Source: Hordeum vulgare subsp. vulgare (taxonomy: Eukaryota > Streptophyta > Magnoliopsida > Poales > Poaceae). From it: DNA of 64,000 nt. Below are positions 9,099 to 20,833 of the stretch, piece by piece. The notes beneath the pieces were generated by a model. That model was given only the letters and a program-made list of their open reading frames with translations. It was not told the origin of the DNA and made no database searches. Made by a program: the position numbers and the translations under genes. The stretch spans positions 413,113,081 through 413,177,080 of the forward strand of contig NC_058518.1 of the NCBI RefSeq assembly GCF_904849725.1, written 5' to 3'. Each line of letters starts with the position of its first letter. Position 1 is the stretch's first letter.

Positions 9099-9413
9099 CT
9101 GGTGGATTCGGCTGGAGACGGTCGACGGCGACGAACTTCTCGGCCACGACGAGGTGCGCGGACGGCGATGAAGGTCTCGGACGGATGCGAAAACCTCGGC
9201 GGCGACGAAGGGTTCAACGGCGACGAGGTGCTCGACGACGGCAAGACGGTCGACGGCGACGAACTGCTCGGCCACGGCAAAGTGCTCGACGACAACGAAG
9301 TCTTCGGGCGGCACCGAAGCTTTCGGATGGCGACGAGGTCTTCGGGTGGCGGCAGAGCTCTCGGGAGGCGATGAGGGTTTTCGTTGTGGTAGTGGGGAAG
9401 AAAAGGGCGACAA
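9099..9413 (-). other. GC-rich, repeat-like candidate first exon or promoter region of the antisense gene
   Basis: About 300 bp of GC-rich sequence is built from degenerate GACGGCGACGA-like words, unlike the AT-rich flanks. On the minus strand it gives an open frame of low complexity (runs of Val/Ala/Glu or Ser/Pro). It ends at a good donor, CACCAG followed by GTTAGT (GT at 9098-9097). It could be the first exon or a CpG-rich promoter. The plus-strand frames here are equally low-complexity and I do not call them genes. Confidence 0.35.
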
Positions 9414-9748
9414 GACTGGTAGGTGGAATGCGCCCAGTCCCTTCCTCTCGCCTATTTGTCAGGGCAGGCGCTAAGATCGAGGCGCCACGAGCAGGAACCA
9501 CCAAAAGATAAAGATTTGCCATGATGGCGCCCTGAAATTTTTGGCATAACGATACCGAAGGATCCGTTGGGGATTACATCATTATCTTTTCCGGGATTCA
9601 AGGGATAAGGAGGTACCAACAAGAAATGGTTTGGCGACTCAAGTTTTTCCGCAACAGATGGCGGGTTAAGTTCATGGAGTATAAAAGGGGTGAAGATGAA
9701 TCGCCCTTAATTGAGTAAGGATATTGGTGTGAAGGAAATTCAAGTCAA
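9414..9748. other. Noncoding sequence before the 3' LTR of element 1
   Basis: No ORF or repeat recognised. If the antisense gene has its own promoter, this segment or the LTR is the likely place for it. Confidence 0.4.
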
Positions 9749-9760
9749 TCTGGGGCCTAA
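9749..9760 (+). promoter_or_regulatory. Polypurine tract of element 1
   Basis: TCTGGGGCCTAA lies directly before the 3' LTR start TGTTGGGG. It is the G-rich primer site for plus-strand DNA synthesis. Confidence 0.6.
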
Positions 9761-10269
9761 TGTTGGGGATATTATCTGTTGATAACCCGCCCTAGTTGGG
9801 CCGGGTCACCAAATCTGGCGATTCATCTAAAATATGGTTCGGGCCTTGGCCTGGTAGGACCAAAGGTTGTATGGCGGTTTACGACTTCCGGAAGGAGTCC
9901 ATAACAGAGAAGGCCTCCAAGCTTTGGAAAGGTGGTGGCTTAGAGATCGTAAGAGTCACGGTTTGTATAAAGGAAAGGACCCTTGTAAACCCTAGGGACT
10001 CGACCTGTATATAAAGGCGAGCCCCAGGGAAGAAGAGGGCAGGTTAGAAATCATCGAGTGCTAGGTCTGGCAAGTTACGCCCTCCTTGTAATCGAAACTC
10101 CATCAATACAACACAAAGCAGGACGTAGGCTTTTACCTCCTCACGAGGGGCCGAACCTGGGTAAATCGCCGTCTCACTCCCGTTCAACCCCTTTGAGTCG
10201 CCACCAAGGTGCGATGGCTCCAACACTAAGTCCTTTCACGAGGGCATCTGCCGTGGGAAAACCACGACA
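9761..10269 (+). repeat. 3' LTR of element 1
   Basis: It begins TGTTGGGGATATT after the polypurine tract and probably ends at a CA near 10269, where the reading frame of element 2 gag begins. Length is about 509 bp. A TATA box at 10008 divides U3 from R. The right end is fixed by the start of foreign gag sequence, because the other LTR is outside the window. Confidence 0.65.
10008..10016 (+). promoter_or_regulatory. TATA box in the element 1 LTR
   Basis: TATATAAAG follows the CGACCTG word and precedes the presumed transcript start about 30 bp downstream. Confidence 0.6.
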
Positions 10270-10337
10270 CCAAGCTCAGCTTCGAGCAGATGCTTGACGC
10301 GCCCTGCTAGATGCACTCTGGGGCGAAGCCCTCTTAC
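10270..10337 (+). pseudogene. gag fragment of element 2, left of the copia insertion
   Basis: The frame reads LSFEQMLDAPC, then a TAG, then MHSGAKPSY. This is the gag block before the zinc-knuckle-like region. It continues in frame at 18993 with HTLRQC. The left border abuts the end of the element 1 LTR. Confidence 0.7.
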
Positions 10338-10342
10338 CAAAC
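10338..10342. repeat. Left target-site duplication of the Angela-type insertion (CAAAC)
   Basis: It matches CATAC at 18993-18997 with one substitution. The gag reading frame on both sides fits a single target, which supports the assignment. Confidence 0.65.
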
Positions 10343-12106
10343 TGTTGGGTAACATAGCATAAATTCAAAATTTTCCTACGCCATATTCATATCTTCCTAT
10401 GGAGAGACCAGCAACGAGAGAGGGGTGAGTGCATCTTCATACCTTCGAAGATCCCTAAGCAGAAGCGTTGCTAGAACGCGGTTGATGGAGTCGTACTCTC
10501 GGTGATTCAGATCGCGGTGTGATTCCGATCTAGTGCCAAACCACGGCTCCTCCGCGTTCAACACACGTGCAGCCCGATGGCGTATCCCGCACCTTGATCC
10601 AGCAAGGAGGAGGGAGAGGTTGGGGAAGATCGCCGGCTGCACGACGGCGTGGTGTCGATGGAGAGACGAGGTCTCCCGGCAGGGCTTCGCCAAGCATCGT
10701 GGGAGAGGAGGAAGAAGAGAGACAGGGCTACGCCGAGAGAGATGGAAAAACCGTGTTCTCAAAGGCCAAAAAACCCCGCTCCATATAGGGGGAAGGGAGA
10801 GTGGAGCCCCCTTTAGTGTTTCCCACCCTAAAGGGGGGTGGCAACCCTAGATGGGAGAGGGGTGGCGGCCAGGAGGGGAGAGGAGGGTGGCGCACCCCTA
10901 GTGGGCCTTAGGCCCACCAGACTTAGGGTTTCCCCCCTTTTCCCTCTCTAGGCGTCTTGGGCTGGGTGTGGGGGGTGCACCGGCCCACCCAGGGGCTGGT
11001 TTCCTCTCACACTTGGCCCATGTATCCTTCTGGGGCTGGTGGCCCCTCCCGGTGGGCCTCCGGAACCCTTTCGGTGGTCCCGGCACTTTGCCGGTGGTGC
11101 CCGAAACATTTCCAGCGTCCAAACCCATCCATCCTATATGTCAATCTTTACCTCCGGACAATTCCGGAGCTCCTCGTGACGTCCGGGATCTCATCTAGGA
11201 CTCCGAACAACCTTCGGTAACCTCGTATAGCAATTCCCTATAACCCTAGCATCATCGAACCTTAAGTGTGTAGACCCTACGGGTTCGGGAGGCATGCAGA
11301 CATGACCGAGACACTCTCCGGACAATAACCATGAGAGGGATCTGGATACCCATGGTGGCTCCCACATGTTCCACGATTATCTCATCGAATGAACCACGAT
11401 GTCAAGGATTAAATCAATCCCGTATACAATTCCCTTTGTCTGTTGGTATAGAACTTTCCCGAGATTCGATAGTCGGTATACCCATACCTTGTTCAATCTC
11501 ATTACCGGTAAGTCTCTTTACTCGTTCCGTAGCACATCATCCTGTGACTAGCTCCTTAGTCACATTGAGCTCATGATGATGTTCTACCGAGTGGGCCCAG
11601 AGATACCTCTCCGTCACACGGAGTGACAAATCCCGATCTCGATTCGTACCAACCCAACAAACACTTTCAGAGATACCCGTAGTGCACCTTTATAGTCACC
11701 CGGTTACGTTGTTAAGTTTGATACACCCAAAGCACTCCTACGGTATCCGGGAGTTGCACAATCTCACAGTCGAAGGAAAAGACACTTGACATTAGAAAAG
11801 CTTTAGCATACGAACACGATCTAGTGATGTGCTTAGGATTGGGTCTTGTCCATCACATCATTCTCCCAATGATGTGATCCCGTTATCAATGACATCTAAA
11901 GTCCATGATCAGGAAACCATGATCATCTATTGGTCAACGAGCTATCCAACTAGAGGCTTGCTAGGGACACATTGTGATCTATTTCTTCACACATGTATTA
12001 CTGTTTCCTGTTAATACAATTATAGCATGAACAGTAGACGATTATCATGAACAAAGAAATATGATAATAACCATTTTATTATTGCCTCTAGGGCATATTT
12101 CCAACA
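10343..12106 (-). repeat. 3' LTR of the minus Angela-type element
   Basis: 1764 bp, beginning on the plus strand with TGTTGGGTAACATAG and ending GCATATTTCCAACA. It pairs with 17242-18992. A TATATGG-type box lies near 10782-10789 on the minus strand. Short ORFs within it are chance frames of the LTR. Confidence 0.92.
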
Positions 12107-12117
12107 ATCTCCCACTT
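12107..12117 (-). promoter_or_regulatory. Polypurine tract of the minus Angela-type element
   Basis: On the minus strand AAGTGGGAGAT lies directly before the 3' LTR. Confidence 0.75.
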
Positions 12118-12159
12118 GCACTAGAATCAATAATCTAGTTCACATCACTATGAATTCAA

Positions 12160-15100
12160 CACCCATACAGTTTTGGGGTTTGATCATGTCTTGCTTGTGA
12201 GAGAGGTTTATAGTCAACGGCTCTGAACCTTTCAGATCCGTGTGTGCTTTACAAATCTCTACGTCATCCTATAGATGCTAGTACGCCCCATCTGAAACCA
12301 TTCCAAATGATTGCTCCATTGTTCGAATCCGGTTTACTACTCATAGTCCTCCGGATCAGTGACAAAGCTTCCATGTATGTAACTCCTTTACGACGAACTC
12401 TTTGATCACCTCCATAATTGATAAAAAATCCTTAGTTCATTAGTAAGTAAGGATAACTTTGATAGCTGTCCAGTGATCCATTCTTGGATCACTCTTGTAC
12501 CCCATGACTAACTCATGGCAAGGCACGCTTTAGGTTCGGTACACAGCATAGCATACGTGTAGAGTCTACGGCTAATGCATAGGGGACAACATTCGTCCTT
12601 TCTCTTTCTTCTGCCGTGGTCGGGTTTTGAGTCATACTCAAATTTACACCTTGCAACATAGCCAAGAACTCCTTATTTGCTGATCTATTTTGAACTCCTT
12701 CAAAAACTTGTCAAGGCATGCATTTCGCTGAAAGTTCCATTAAGCACTTTGATCTATCTTCATAGATCTTGATGCTCAACTTTCAAGTAGCTACATCTAG
12801 GTTTTCTTTGAAAAACTCTTTTCAAACAACCCTTTATGCTTTAAAGAAATTCTACCTTATTTCCGATCAACAGTATGTCAACCACACATATTCATCAGAA
12901 ATTCTATAGTTCTCCCACTCACCTTTTGGAAATACAAGTTTCTCATAAACTTTGTATAGAACCAAAACTTTCATCATCTCATCAAAGTGTATATTCCAAC
13001 TCTGAGATGCTTGCTCCAGTCCATAGAAGGATCGCTGGAGTTTGCATACTTGTTTAGCACCCTTTAGGATCGACAAAAATCTTCTGGTTGTATCACATAC
13101 AGCCTTTCCTCAAGGAAACCGTCGAGGAAACAATATTTTGACATCCTATCTGCAATATTAATATTTTGACATCCTATCTACAATATTTCATAGATGATGC
13201 AACAACTGCTAACATAATTCAAATAGACTTTCAGCATCGATACGAGTGAGAAAGTCTCATCGTAATCAACTCTTTGAACTTTGTCGAAAACACTTTTGCG
13301 ACAAGTCGAGCTTTCTTAATGATGACTTTTCACCATCATCGTCTGTCTTCTTTCAAATATCCATTCACAGTTAATAGTCTTATGACCATTAAGTGGTTCT
13401 TCCAAAGTCTATACTTTGTTTTTAATACATGGATCCTCACTCGGATTTCATGGCCTCCAGCCATTTGTCAGAATCCGGGCCCACTATCGCTTCTCCATAG
13501 CTCGTAGGTTCATTGTTGTCCAACAACATGACCTTCAAGATAGGGTCACTGTACCATTCTGTAGCAGTAGTACGTGACCTTGTCGACCTATGAGGTTTCT
13601 AGTAACTTGATCTGAAGTCTCACGACCATTATCATTAGCTTCCACTTGAATTGGTGTAGGTGCCAGAGTAACAACTTCCTACGCCTGCTACACACACACT
13701 GGTTGAAGTGATGGTTCACATAACCTCATCAAGTTTCCACCAAAACTCCCACTCAATTCTTTCGAGAGAAACTTTTCCTCGAGAAAGGACCCGTCTAAAG
13801 AAACAAACACATTTGCTTCCGGATCTGAGATAGGAGGTATACCCAACTGTTTGGGTGTCCGCTTGGGGTTCGAGCTTATCAGGCTGAAAACTCTTTCACA
13901 TAAGCATCGCAGCCCCAAACTTTTAAGAAATGACAGCTTAGGTTTCTCTAAACCATAGTTCATACGGTGTCATCTCCAACGGAATTACGTGCTGCCCTAT
14001 TTAAAGTGAATGCGGTTGTCTCTAATGCCTAACCCATAAACGATATTGGTAATTTGATAATAAATATCATAGTATGCACTATATCTAATAGGGCACGACT
14101 ATGACATACGGACACACCATCAGACTATGGTGTTCCAGGTGGCATGAGTTGTGAAACATTTTTCACGTGAAACTATTTTCACATTGTCTTAACTGTTTAC
14201 CAAATTTGGAACTCATATATATATATATATATATGTTTACCTCCACGATCATATCGTAGACATATTATCCTTTTGTCACGATGATCTTCAGCTTCACACT
14301 GAAATTACTTGAACATTTCAATAATTCAGATTTCAGTTTTATCAAGTAAATACACTAGTATCTACTCAAATCATTTGTGAAGTATGAACACAATGATATC
14401 CACTGCGTGCCTCGGTACTCATCGGACTGCACACATCAAAATGTATTACTTCCAACAAGTTACATTCTTGTTCCATCTCACTGGAAAAAGAGGTCTTCAA
14501 TCATCTTGCCCATGTGATTTGATTTGCATGTCTTAAGTGATTCAAAATCAAGTGAGTCAAATGATCCATCTTCATGGAGTTTCTTCATGTGTTTATACCA
14601 ACAGGCATGGTTTGCATGTTTCAAACGTTTCAAAAATGAGTGAGTACAAAGATCCATCAGCATGGAGCTTCTTCATGTGTTTTATATCAATATGACTCAA
14701 GTAGCAGTGCCACAAGTAAGTGGTACTATCATTACTACTTTGTATCTTTTGGTAACAATATTATGAACATGTGTATCACTACGATCGAGATTCAATAAAC
14801 CATTCATTCTAGGTGCAAGACCATTTATGGTATCCTTCAACTAAACAGAATAACCATTATTCTCCTTAGATGAATAATCATATTTTCCATTAACATAATC
14901 CAATCTTGACTATGCTCAACGCAAACACTAAATAACAATTAATTAGGTTTTACACTAATCTCGATGGTAGAGGGAGCGTGCGATGTGTGATCATATCAAC
15001 CTTGGAAACACACACATCGTCACCTCGCCTTTAACTAGTCTATGTTTATTCCGTAGCTTTTATTTCGAGTTACTAACACTTAGCAACCAAACCGGTATCT

Positions 15101-15300
15101 TATACCCTGGTGCTACTAGGAGTACTAGTAAAGTACACATCAATATCATGTATGTCCAATATACTTTTGTCGACTTTGCCAGCCTTCTCATCTACCAAGT
15201 GTCTAGGGTAGTTCCTCTTTAATGACTGTTCCCCTTATTTCATAAGCACATTGTCTCGGGTTTGGGTTCAACCTTTGGATGTCTTCATAGAGCAGCAACT
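12160..15300 (-). pseudogene. Degraded copia pol (zinc knuckle, protease, integrase, RT, RNase H)
   Basis: Minus-strand remnants occur in Ty1/copia order. At 14478-14663 is the GAG-pre-integrase block (MKKLHEDGSFDSLDFESL). At 13960-14400 is a broken integrase core with a TAG at 14127-14125, just after the GTP of the conserved PPGTP motif. At 13688-13963 is the integrase C-terminal, SH3-like block (SFLKSLGLRC, FLEEKFLSKELSG). At 12867-13076 is an RT piece with VCKLQRSFYGL. The RT active box near 12880 reads as VVD instead of VDD. RNase H remnants lie towards 12160. Stops and frameshifts occur throughout. Confidence 0.85.
14215..14234. repeat. (AT)10 microsatellite
   Basis: Ten perfect AT units in the integrase remnant, absent from the two other Angela-type copies. 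Confidence 0.95.
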
Positions 15301-15477
15301 AGTTTGTCGTTTAATGTAGTATCCCTTCAAGCCCTTTCCCTTCTTGAAACTAGTGGTTTTACTAACCATCAACAATTGATGTTCCCTTTTGACTTCTACT
15401 TTCGTGGTGTCAAACATCATGAATGCCTCAAGGATCATCATATCCATCCTTGATATGTTATAGTTCATCACCAAGAT

Positions 15478-15669
15478 CTAGTAGCTTGGTGTCAATGACC
15501 TTTGGAGAACTATCACTGTTTCATGTGGAAGTTCAACTCCCACTCGATTCAAGCGATTGTAGTACTCAGATAATCTGAGCACATGCTCTACGATTGAGCT
15601 CTTGTCCTTTACTTTGCAAACAAATAATCTCGTCGGAGGTCTCATACCTCTCAACAAGGGCACCAACAT
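15478..15669 (-). pseudogene. gag fragment of the minus Angela-type element
   Basis: A 63-codon frame with the copia gag motif SIVEHVLRLSEYYNRLNRVGV. The same block occurs at 49200-49400 and near 57120-57320. It is flanked by stops, and only this part of the capsid domain is readable. Confidence 0.75.
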
Positions 15670-15769
15670 GAAATCCCAATTTCATCTCTTGGATCATCAC
15701 GTATGTCCCGTGACGTTCGAAACGTCTTTAATGCCTTAATTCTAAGTTGTTCAAGCAACACGCACTGAA

Positions 15770-17228
15770 CTATCATGCAGTTATCAAAAACCATGTATGT
15801 CGGATGTTCGCAACATCTACAGACCATGCTTGGGGTTTAGCACACTGAGCGGTGCATTAAAGACATAAGCCTTCTGCATAGCTATGAGGACAATCCTCAG
15901 TTAACGGACCCAGTCTGCACAATCGCTACTTCTATCTTTCAACTAATATTTCTCTTGGAACATATCAAATATCGTAGAGCTATAGCGCAAGTTACATAAT
16001 TTGCAAAGACCTATTTGACTATGTTCATGATAATTAAGTTCATCTCATGAACTCCCACTTAAATCGACATCCCTCTAGTCATTTAAGTGATACATGATCC
16101 ATGTCGACTAACCTGTGTCCGATCATCACGTGAGACAGACTAGTCGTCATGGTGAGCAACTTCATGCTGATCGTATTCAACCATACAACTCATGTTCGAC
16201 CTTTCGGTCTCTTGTATTTCAGGTCATGTCTGTACATGCTAAGCTCGTCGAGTCAACCTAAGTGTCTCGCGCGTGTAAATTTGGCTTACACCCGTTGTAT
16301 GCGAACGTTAGAATCTATCACACCCGATCATCACGTGGTGCTTTGAGACAACGATCCTTCGCAACGGTGCACACTTAGGGGAATACGTTCTCGAAAATTT
16401 TATGAGGGGTCATCTTATTATGCTACCGTCGTTCTAAGCAATAAGATGAAAAACATGATAAACATCACATGCAATCATATAGTGATATGATATGGCCATT
16501 ATCATCTTTGCTCTTTCGATCTCCATCTTCGGGCATCGCATGATCATCATTGTCACCGACATGACACCATGATCTCCATCATCATGATGTCCATCATCGT
16601 GTCTCCGTGAAGTCGTCACGCCAACTACTACTACTACTATAGCTAACCGTTAGCAATGAAGTAAAAGTAGTAAACACATGGCGTTGCATCTCATACAATA
16701 AATTAAGACAACTCATATGGCTCCTGCCGGTTGTCATACTCAACGACATGCAAGTCGTGATTCCTATTACAATAACTTGATCATCTCAGACATCACACAT
16801 GTAACATCACAACTTTGTCCATATCACATCACATGTCAAACCTGCAAAAACAAGTTAGATGTCCTCTAATTGTTGTTGCAAGTTTTACGTGGCTGATTTG
16901 GGTTTCTAGCAAGAACGCCTTCTTACCTACATGACAGCCACAACGATGATATGCCAAAGCTATTTACCCTTCATAAGGACCCTTTTCATCAAATCCAATC
17001 CGACTAGAGTGAGAGAGACAGACACCCGCTAGCCACCCTTATGCATGGTGTGCATGTCGACCGGTGGAACCTATCTCACGTAAGCGTACGTGTAAGGTCG
17101 GTCCGGGCCGCTTCATCCCACAATACCACCAGAAAAGAATAAGACTAGTAGCGGCAAGCAATTGAAAATACAACGCCCACAACCTTTTGTGTTCTACTCG
17201 TGCATGGCATCTACGCATAGAAAACCTG
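15770..17228 (-). other. Degraded gag start and untranslated leader
   Basis: Between the primer site and the gag block. It contains GATCATGATG-like low-complexity words near 16500-16620 and a short CTA run near 16624. No intact ORF. Homologous leaders occur in the two other Angela-type copies. Confidence 0.6.
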
Positions 17229-17240
17229 GCTCTGATGCCA
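17229..17240 (-). promoter_or_regulatory. Primer-binding site for initiator tRNA-Met
   Basis: Minus strand TGGCATCAGAGC, one or two bases inside the right LTR. It matches the usual TGGTATCAGAGC with one change. Confidence 0.85.
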
Positions 17241-17241
17241 C

Positions 17242-18992
17242 TGTTGGGTAAAGTGGCATAAATTCAAAATTTTCCTACGCCATATTCAGATCTTCCTATG
17301 GAGAGACCAGCAACGAGAGGGGGGTGAGTGCATCTTCATACCTTTGAAGGTCGCTAAGAGGAAGCATTGCTAGAACGCGGTTGATGGAGTCGTACTCGCG
17401 GTGATTCAGATCGCGGTGTGATTCCGATCTAGTTCGAACCACGGCACCTCCGCGTTCAACACACGTGCAGCCCGGTGACGTCTCCCGCACCTTGATCCAG
17501 CAAGGAGGAGGGAGAGGTTGGGGAAGATCTCCGGCAGCACGACGGCGTGGTGTCGATGGAGAGACGAGGTCTCCCGGCAGGGCTTCGCCAAGCACCATGG
17601 GAGAGGAGGAAGAAGAGAGACAGGGCTGCGCCGAGAGAGATGGAAAAACCGTGTTCTCAAAGGCCAAAAACCCACGCTGTATATAGGGGGGAGGAGGGTG
17701 GCGCCCCCTTTAGGGTTTCCCACCCTAAAGGGGGGGCAGCCCTAGATGGGAGAGGGGGTGGCGGCCAGGAGGGGGAGAGGGGGGTGGCGCACCCCTAGTG
17801 GGCCTTAGGCCCACCAGACTTAGGGTTTCCCCCCTTTTCCCTCTCTAGGTACCTTGGGCTGGGTGTGGGGGGTGCACCAGCCCACCCAGGGGCTTTTTCC
17901 CTCTCAAACTTGGCCTATGTAGCCTCCTGGGGCTGGTGGCCCCTCCCGGTGGGCCTCCGGAACCCTTCCGGTGTTCCCGGCACTTTGTCGGTGGTGCCCG
18001 AAACATTTCTGGCGTCCAAACCCATCCATCCTATATATCAATCTTTACCTCTGGACCATTTCGAAGCTCCTCGTGACGTCCGGGATCTCATCCGGGACTC
18101 CAAACAACCTTCGTTAACCTCATATAGCAAGTCCCTATAACCCTAGCGTCATCAAACCTTAAGTGTGTAGACCCTACGGGTTCGGGAGGCATGCAAACAT
18201 GACCGAGACACTCTACGGCTAATAACCATCAGCGAGATCTGGATACCCATGGTGGCTCCCACATGTTCCATGATGATCTCATCAGATGAACCACGATGTC
18301 AAGGATTCAATCAATCCCGTATACAATTCCCTTTGTCTCTCGGTATAGAACTTGCCCGAGATTCGATCGTCGGTATACCCATACCTTGTTCAATCTCGTT
18401 ACCGGTAAGTCTCTTTACTCGTTCCGTAGCACGTCATCCTCTGACTAACTCCTTCGTCACATTGAGCTCATGATGATGTTCTACCGAGTGGGCCCAGAGA
18501 TACCTCTCCGTCACACGGAGTGACAAATCCCGATCTCGATTCGTACCAACCCAACAGAAACTTTCGGAGATACCCGTAGTGCACTTTTATAGTCACCCAG
18601 TTACGTTGTGACGTTTGATACACCCAAAGCACTCCTACGGTATCCGGGAGTTGCATAATCTAACGATCAAAGAAAAAGACACTTGACATTAGAAAAGCTT
18701 TAGCATACGAACAACACGATCTAGTGCTATGCTTAGGATTGGGTCTTGTCCATTACATCATTCTCCCAATGATGTGATCCCGTTATCAATGACATATAAT
18801 GTCCATGATCATCTATTGATCAACGAGTTAACCAACTAGAGGCTTGCTACAGACACATTGTGATCTATTTATTCACACATGTATTACTGTTTCCTGTTAA
18901 TACAATTATAGCATGAACAATAGACGATTATCATAAACAAGGAAATATGATAATAACCAATTTATTATTGCCTCTAGGGCATATTTCCAACA
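17242..18992 (-). repeat. 5' LTR of the minus Angela-type element
   Basis: 1751 bp, beginning TGTTGGGTAAAGTGG and ending GCATATTTCCAACA on the plus strand. A TATATA box lies at 17680-17685, read on minus. It pairs with 10343-12106. Confidence 0.92.
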
Positions 18993-19229
18993 CATACCCT
19001 TCGACAGTGCAGCTCTGCACGATGACTGTCGCATGGGGAGGGCCTGTCGGCTTCCCCAGGCGCACCTGCAGCACATCACGCTCCGGCTCCCGGTCCAGCT
19101 CTGGCTCCACCGCCGCCGCCTCACAACAACGGCCGTCACCATGACGACTACCCCCATCAAGACGGGGCATTCGTGGTCTTCACCAGTGAAGGCGACGACA
19201 AGCACACCCAGTGCTAGCGCCGATGCGAG
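18993..19229 (+). pseudogene. gag C-terminus of element 2, right of the copia insertion
   Basis: The first five bases (CATAC) are the right target duplication. The frame continues the left gag piece (HTLRQC), has a TGA near 19020 and a TAG near 19214, and ends with GAFVVFTSEGD just before the protease. The middle is Ala/Pro-rich. Confidence 0.7.
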
Positions 19230-19757
19230 GTGAATGCCACGGTCCCCCCGGTTCCCCAATACATGCATTGGTCTGAAAAGCCCATCACATTGAGCCGGGT
19301 TGACCATCCTGTGGTGATGCCAAACCTTGGCTCATACGCGCTCGTCCTCGACTCTACTTTCCCCTCCCAGAGGCTCACCTGCCGGTTCTCCCGGGTGTTG
19401 GTCGACGGCGGCAGCAGCATCAACATCCTCTACCTCGACACCCTCCTCAAGCTCGGGCTCAAGGAGAAGGACGTCCTGCCGACCAGCACTGTCTTCCACG
19501 ACATCGTGCCGAGACAGTCCTGCTCGCTGATCGGCAAAATACAGTTGGACGTCATTTTCGGTGACAAGGCTCACTTCCACCGTGAGTCCATATTGTTCGA
19601 GGTGGTGGATCTCAGCAACCCATACCACGCGCTGCTAGGCAGGCCGGCTCTGGACAAATTTATGGCAATCCCCCACTACGCCTACCTTAAGATGAAGATG
19701 CCGGCGAAGGCTCCTTCAAGCCGGCCAAAGAGACCAAGCAGGTGCCACTCGGCCCTG
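19230..19757 (+). pseudogene. Aspartic protease (element 2)
   Basis: The frame includes YMHWSEKPITLSRVDHP, the active-site loop DGGSS (Asp at 19404-19406) and LLGRPALDKFMAIPHYAYLK. It corresponds closely to element 1 positions 110-550. A frameshift around 19700-19710 separates it from RT; the frame it was following ends at a TGA at 19758-19760. Confidence 0.85.
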
Positions 19758-20833
19758 TGAACCCCAAGCAGTGCATTACCATCGGAGCTAACCTTAGCCC
19801 CAAATAGGAAGGCGAGCTCGTTGACTTCCTCCGTGAGAATCCGGACATCTTTGCATGGTCTCCCAAAGACATGCGTGGTGTTCCGAGGAAGTACGCCGAG
19901 CACAAACTTCACGTGCAACCGGATGCACAGCCGGTGAAACAACCTTTGTGCCTCTTCGCCGAGGGGAAGCGGCGCACAATCGAAGAAGAGATTGCCCGGC
20001 TCCTTGCAGACGGCTTCATCATGGAGGTTTTCCACCTGGACTGGTTAGCCAATCCAGTTTCGGCGTTGAAGAAGAACAACACCTGGCGAATGTGTATCGA
20101 CTACACGAGTCTGAATAAGGCATGCCCGAAAGACCCTTTCGCTTTGCCCGGGATAGGTCAAGTGATCGATTCTATAGCCGGTTGAGAACTGTTGTCGTTT
20201 CTGGATGCTTATTTAGGCTACCACCAAATCAAGCTGGATCCAGGTGATCGCCTGAAGACCTCCTTCATCACGCCTTTCGGGGCCTACTGCTACACCACCA
20301 TGACGTTCGGTCTGAAGAACGCTGGTGCGACATTCCAACGCTGCATGCAGCAGTGCCTGCTGCCATAGATTGGCAGAAACATCCACGTCTATGTGGATGA
20401 TATCGTCATCAAGCCCAAGCAGCACTTCAGCCTCCTCGACGACTTGCGGGAGACGTTCGCCAACTTGCGCGAATACAAGATCCGGCTCAACCCAGAGAAC
20501 TGCGTCTTCGGGGTTCCTAGCGGCAAGCTCTTGGGATTCTTCGTGTCCGCTCGTGGCATCAAAGCGAACCCTGAGAAAATCGGCACCATCGAGCAGATGG
20601 TGAAGCCGGCTCGAATCCTCGACGTCCATAAGTTCGCCGGCTACCTAGCGTCCCTTAGCCGGTTCGTCTGCCGGCTCGGCGAGAAGGCACTTCCACTCTA
20701 CCAGCTCATGAAGAAAACAAGCAAGTTTGAGTCGAACGACCAGGCGGACGAAGCCTTCCACGACCTCAAGCGGGTCATCTCAAGCCTGCCAATCTTGGCA
20801 GCACCGGTTGAAAGGGAACCCATTCTCATATAA
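19758..20833 (+). pseudogene. Reverse transcriptase (element 2)
   Basis: In the new frame: ANLSPK, then TAG near 19805, then FLRENPDIFAW, CIDYTSLNKACPKDPF, and the catalytic box YVDD near 20390. Interrupting codons are TGA at 20183-20185, TAG at 20366-20368 and TAA at 20831-20833. The TAG before ENPDIFAW is at the same place as the TAG of element 1. Confidence 0.85.

Larger units (their letters stand above)
1..10269 (+). mobile_element. Tat/Retand-type Ty3/gypsy retrotransposon (element 1), 5' end outside the window
   Basis: The domain order is gag tail, protease, RT, RNase H, second RNase H, integrase, then a 5.7 kb 3' region and a 3' LTR. RT before integrase is the Ty3/gypsy order. Two RNase H domains in series are the known mark of the plant Tat/Retand branch. 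The whole polyprotein from position 2 to 4027 stays in one frame, broken only by five stop codons. The 5' LTR, leader and most of gag lie left of the window. The right end abuts a gag fragment of element 2 in the same orientation, which suggests that element 1 inserted into element 2 gag; the target duplication cannot be checked here. Confidence 0.85.
10343..18992 (-). mobile_element. Angela/BARE/WIS-type Ty1/copia element on the minus strand
   Basis: Two LTRs of about 1.75 kb flank 5.1 kb of internal sequence. On the minus strand the LTR begins TGTTGGAAATATGCCC and ends TACCCAACA. The tRNA-iMet primer site lies beside the right LTR and the polypurine tract beside the left one, so transcription runs right to left. 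The LTRs differ visibly (several percent by eye), the oldest-looking of the paired copia LTRs here. No internal ORF is intact. Confidence 0.92.

Noticed and set aside
9102..9511. Plus-strand Arg/Asp-rich ORFs
   Set aside because: Low-complexity frames of a GC-rich repeat-like block; several frames are open for the same reason.
9679..9687. GTATAAAAG as a plus-strand promoter before the element 1 3' LTR
   Set aside because: A good TATA-like word, but nothing downstream on + except the LTR; no support for a transcript start.
10533..11220. Several overlapping ORFs of 73-105 codons near the left Angela-type LTR
   Set aside because: They lie in LTR R/U5 and recur at 17465-18140 in the partner LTR; GC-rich LTR sequence gives chance frames.
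14478..14663. Possible independent small protein
   Set aside because: It is the GAG-pre-integrase remnant of the degraded copia pol.
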